Made by a program: the position numbers and the translations under genes | In this document: one piece after another, positions 7,601 to 9,092 of the stretch | How positions within the stretch are numbered: the first letter of the stretch is position 1 | Layout of the letters: the number at the start of each line of letters is the position of its first letter | From: Ruminococcaceae bacterium UBA7075 | GTDB lineage: Bacteria > Bacillota > Clostridia > Oscillospirales > Acutalibacteraceae | NCBI GenBank assembly: GCA_002493635.1 | Contig: DKZL01000078.1 | Coordinates: 18,030 to 27,121, forward strand | DNA: 9,092 nt | Reading direction: 5' to 3' | Notes under the pieces: model-generated | What the model was told of the DNA's origin: nothing | Database searches by the model: none | Seen by the model: the letters and a program-made list of their open reading frames with translations, nothing else

Positions 7601-8650
7601 GAGGTCAGCGGAATATCTGATGTTGACAGCGGAGTAGGCGCAACTTCGCCTGAGATCAAGGTGTCTGTCAATAAGCAAAAGGCTGTTGAAAAGGGACTTA
7701 CCGTTGCACAGGTGTATCAGCAGGTTGCAGCTGCTATTTCAGACGAGACCACCTCGACAACTCTTACTAATGACGATGGAGAGTCGATGGATGTTGTGAT
7801 TGTAAAGGATGCCAAAAAGAAGGTATCGTCCGATTCCGTAGGTGATATTAAGCTTACCTATAAAAATAAGGACGGAGAGGATAAGAGCGTTCTGCTCTCA
7901 GAGATTGCATCAATAACAAAGTCGGAGACAATGGATGTAATCAGCCGTCAGAATCAGAAGAGATACCTTACTATAACGGCTTCTGTTGCTGATGACAGCA
8001 CTGTAACGGCTGCATCAAATAATGTGAAAGCGGCACTTGATGATTACGATTTGCCAAACGGCTGTTCAATCGAATATTCCGGTTCTGATGCAACTACCAT
8101 GGAGGCAGTAAAACAGCTTATGATGATGATTTTGCTGGGAGTAATACTTATTTATCTCATAATGGTTGCACAGTTCCAGAGCCTGAAATCACCGTTTATT
8201 ATTATGTTTACAATTCCGCTTGCATTTACGGGCGGCTTCCTCGGACTTATCATAACAGGATTTGATGTCAGCGTTGTATCGCTTATAGGCTTTGTAATGC
8301 TTTGTGGTATTATAGTAAACAACGGTATTGTGCTTGTTGATTATATAAATAATCTTCGTGCAAACAGCGGTATGCAGAGAGTTGAAGCAATTGTTGAGGC
8401 TGGCAGAACCCGAATGCGTCCTATTTTGATAACTGCACTTACAACGATTCTCGGATTGTCCGTAATGGCTCTGGGCATTGGCACGGGTGCTGAAATGATG
8501 CAGCCGATTGCTGTTGTATGTATCGGAGGTCTAATATATGCAACGTTTATGACGCTCTTTATTGTTCCTGTAATTTATGATATTTTCAGCAGAAAAGAGC
8601 TTAAAAAAGTTGATGAAAAAGAGCTTGAGCTTATTGACGAAAGTATATAA
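4601..8650 (+). CDS. RND-family efflux transporter (AcrB/SwrC-like) with coiled-coil insertion
   Basis: A proton-driven exporter of the HAE/AcrB type. Two repeated halves give twelve membrane helices: TM1 ~10-30, TM2-6 ~642-795, TM7 ~829-850, TM8-12 ~1172-1327. Extracytoplasmic loops follow TM1 and TM7. The second loop (~855-1165) has AcrB-like length. The first (~31-640) is about twice that because of a coiled-coil insertion at ~195-503. Proton-relay residues by comparison with AcrB: D712 matches D407, N713 replaces D408, N1240 replaces K940, and R1271 and T1278 match R971 and T978. The GMLVDNSVVVIENI and VNNGIVLVDYINN segments are typical of Firmicutes RND pumps such as Bacillus SwrC (about 1065 residues; this one has 1349). 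AAAGGAG lies six bases before the ATG. It is the likely target of the TetR regulator upstream. No adaptor or outer-membrane channel gene is nearby. Substrate unknown: drug, lipid or surfactant-like peptide are possible. Confidence 0.93.
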   Translation: MLSKFSVKKPMTVFVCVVITIVLGIVSFTKMTPDLMPNMDFPYAMIMTTYVGQTPETVETTVTKPLEQSMATIDGVKEITSSSAENYSMLMIEFEDGTDMDTATVDMRSSLDTISDAWPDGVGTPYLLKINPNMLPVTMTAVDCSDKDQSEISDFVSEELMNKLEGIDGVASVSAKGILEQTENVVISQEKIDKLNKRIDEALDLQFEDAENKLNDAKKELKDNIDAAKEGAGTIDASIQGINAQQEELANQLADAQKQANNGKTEIISAKMELLVQKSSLAETKELLETTYKTLLSLKDNYVQLTEQSNALNDKLNAIIPINDSYTKIKEEMDKLSPDSDEYNDFIKKIEEINEKLKPYGFTVGNLAENLKALQEAKKVVDEGLSEIEKSFKSMNISSSTVDEALNSMSEKIVLINKGIEQIDSAINGLDNKSLSVDDALAMISKQQSSADFQLSSALSTLTSKQTEVNSALTQLNSANDEIQKQMDSLSDTKEKAKDSADMNNTVTIDTVSGILTAQNFSMPAGYVSDEENNKYMIRVGDEINSEKEMKSLVLFDTGIDGIGVVKLEDVADVFTADNSSEIYAKINGQNGVVLSFSKQSDVATSTVCDNINDTFEQLEKEYDGLHFTNLYSQGDYIGIVINSVLQNLLMGAVLAIIILFLFLRDIKPTVIVACSIPISVIFAIVLMYFSGVTLNMISLSGLAIGVGMLVDNSVVVIENIYRLRGLGYSAVKAAVNGAGQVAGAITSSTLTTICVFLPIVFVEGITRQLFSDIALTIGYSLLASLIVALTLVPAMSRKILRKTKEQKSNKDSKVLNAYEKSLRFVLRHKVVTLIVVVSVLFASVAGALARGFSFMPSMSSTEISVTVQLEDNATFEETVEAAEKINNTMREYKEFDTVGVLVGSTSDLIAMGGISGASDSAGSVTAYGVLNESYAKQSESISEKLEDSFEDIDGEVTVSGGSASSMTSVLGSGTVDILLYGDDLDILKNTADDIAKTLEEVSGISDVDSGVGATSPEIKVSVNKQKAVEKGLTVAQVYQQVAAAISDETTSTTLTNDDGESMDVVIVKDAKKKVSSDSVGDIKLTYKNKDGEDKSVLLSEIASITKSETMDVISRQNQKRYLTITASVADDSTVTAASNNVKAALDDYDLPNGCSIEYSGSDATTMEAVKQLMMMILLGVILIYLIMVAQFQSLKSPFIIMFTIPLAFTGGFLGLIITGFDVSVVSLIGFVMLCGIIVNNGIVLVDYINNLRANSGMQRVEAIVEAGRTRMRPILITALTTILGLSVMALGIGTGAEMMQPIAVVCIGGLIYATFMTLFIVPVIYDIFSRKELKKVDEKELELIDESI
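5183..6109 (+). other. Coiled-coil insertion domain within the RND transporter (residues ~195-503)
   Basis: The encoded segment is Ala/Leu/Lys/Glu/Gln-rich with long helical stretches at ~203-230, 235-320, 340-356, 365-395, 401-430 and 436-500. The only Pro/Gly-rich breaks near the middle are at ~320-365 (IIPINDS, LSPDSDE, KPYGFTVGN). This suggests an outgoing arm, a tip and a returning arm. Within the return arm two similar pieces recur: TVDEALNSMS at 401 and SVDDALAMIS at 436. The flanks align with AcrB on both sides: VVISQEKIDKL corresponds to the NPNEL strand, and VTIDTVSGILTAQN to LTPVDVITAIKAQN. The insertion therefore sits at the start of the docking subdomain. Confidence 0.75.
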
Positions 8651-8662
8651 ATAATGTAAAAT
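8634..8662 (+). promoter_or_regulatory. Probable promoter of the YbjQ-family gene
   Basis: TTGACG (8634-8639, inside the last codons of the RND gene), a 17-base spacer and TAAAAT (8657-8662). Each box matches five of six consensus bases. The expected transcription start is ~8669, the first base of the stem-loop that follows. Confidence 0.5.
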
Positions 8663-8668
8663 ATATAT

Positions 8669-8701
8669 GAAATACCTTGTAACATAAATGATAGGTATTT
8701 C
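8669..8701 (+). promoter_or_regulatory. Stem-loop between the RND and YbjQ genes
   Basis: The 9-bp arms GAAATACCT (8669-8677) and AGGTATTTC (8693-8701) pair perfectly around a 15-base loop. No T-run follows, so it is not a standard terminator. It would form the 5' end of mRNA from the promoter at 8634, or a processing or pausing hairpin in RND read-through RNA. Confidence 0.5.
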
Positions 8702-8725
8702 CAAAGATTATGGAGGATAATAATT

Positions 8726-9037
8726 ATGGTATTAGTTACAACAGAAACAATTTCAGGAAAAAACCTCGCAACACTGGGTCTTGTAACAGGAAACACTATT
8801 CAGTCAAAGCATATGTTCAGCGATATGGGACAGGGATTTAAAACAATGGTCGGCGGTGAGCTTAAGTCATATACCGAGATGATGTCAAAGGCAAGAGCTA
8901 TTGCAACACAGCGTATGATTGATCAGGCTGCACAGATGGGCGCAGATGCAATCGTAAGTGTTCGCTATACATCAGCTTCAGTTGCTCAGCAGGCTGCCGA
9001 GGTGCTTGCTTACGGTACAGCTGTTAAGTTTGTATAA
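8726..9037 (+). CDS. YbjQ/UPF0145 family protein
   Basis: A 103-residue cytosolic protein that matches the YbjQ (UPF0145) family along its full length. It has the N-terminal strand MVLVTTETISG, the segment LGLVTGNTIQSKHMFSDMG, the central helix KARAIATQRMIDQAAQMGADAIVS and the closing strand VLAYGTAVKFV. Family members are small proteins of about 100-110 residues with no established biochemical role. The old label 'putative heavy-metal-binding' is not supported here by any Cys/His cluster: there is no Cys and one His. GGAGG (8712-8716) lies nine bases before the ATG. It follows the RND gene by 75 bases but probably has its own promoter. A functional tie to the metal or drug exporters upstream is possible but unproven. 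Confidence 0.93.
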   Translation: MVLVTTETISGKNLATLGLVTGNTIQSKHMFSDMGQGFKTMVGGELKSYTEMMSKARAIATQRMIDQAAQMGADAIVSVRYTSASVAQQAAEVLAYGTAVKFV

Positions 9038-9070
9038 TTTATTATTGGACATTTTATAAACATAAAGCGA

Positions 9071-9092
9071 AAAAGGGGCTGTTGCAAATTAA
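9071..9092 (+). terminator. Possible first arm of a terminator, cut by the window edge
   Basis: An A-run followed by GGGGCTGTTGCAAATTAA (9075-9092) lies 34 bases after the YbjQ stop. Many Firmicutes terminators have an A-run, a GGGGCTGTTGC-type arm and its complement. Here the complementary arm would lie beyond base 9092 and cannot be seen. An insertion-sequence end is an alternative. Confidence 0.35.

Noticed and set aside
9075..9092. Terminal inverted repeat of an IS6-like insertion sequence (CTGTTGCAAA core)
   Set aside because: The motif resembles IS6-family ends, but the preceding A-run, position just after a gene and window cut make a terminator arm at least as likely. No transposase is visible.

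Overview
The window looks like chromosomal DNA of a low-GC, Gram-positive anaerobe of the Clostridia, perhaps a Ruminococcus or Eubacterium relative (Oscillospiraceae). This is inferred from AT-rich codon use, strong AAAGGAG/GGAGG ribosome binding sites, two TTG starts, sigma-A type promoters, and a large RND pump with no membrane-fusion or outer-membrane partner gene beside it. No genus can be fixed from the sequence alone. All convincing genes are on the + strand. I see no tRNA, rRNA, CRISPR array or complete mobile element, and no gene-free stretch longer than about 160 bases.

Layout. (1) 1-2410: the 3' end of an ABC transporter ATPase gene overlaps by 29 bases a 707-residue ABC-2 type permease. 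The permease has nine predicted membrane segments and a large extracytoplasmic C-terminal domain with a Tyr/Asp tail. A clear intrinsic terminator closes this operon. (2) 2499-3741: a separately promoted cation diffusion facilitator (CDF) of 391 residues. Its metal site reads Asn-Asp-Asp-Asp, suggesting Mn2+ efflux, and it carries two C-terminal cytoplasmic domains in tandem. (3) 3802-8650: a strong promoter overlaps a 34-bp operator-like palindrome, followed by a TetR-family regulator and a 1349-residue RND exporter. The exporter has about 310 extra residues of predicted coiled coil in its first extracytoplasmic half. (4) 8634-9037: a small YbjQ/UPF0145 protein with its own likely promoter and a 5'-end stem-loop. 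The window ends in what may be the first arm of its terminator.

How the genes work together. The region is a set of membrane transport and stress functions: ABC export, metal efflux and drug- or lipid-type RND efflux. The TetR protein most likely represses its own promoter and the RND gene and is released by a pump substrate. The CDF and TetR-RND units are adjacent but appear insulated. A perfect 14-bp inverted repeat spans the tetR promoter and ribosome binding site, so its left arm is present only in read-through RNA coming from the CDF gene.

The two most interesting items are the coiled-coil insertion at the position of the TolC-docking subdomain in an RND pump from a probable monoderm, and the nested operator/anti-Shine-Dalgarno structure upstream of tetR.
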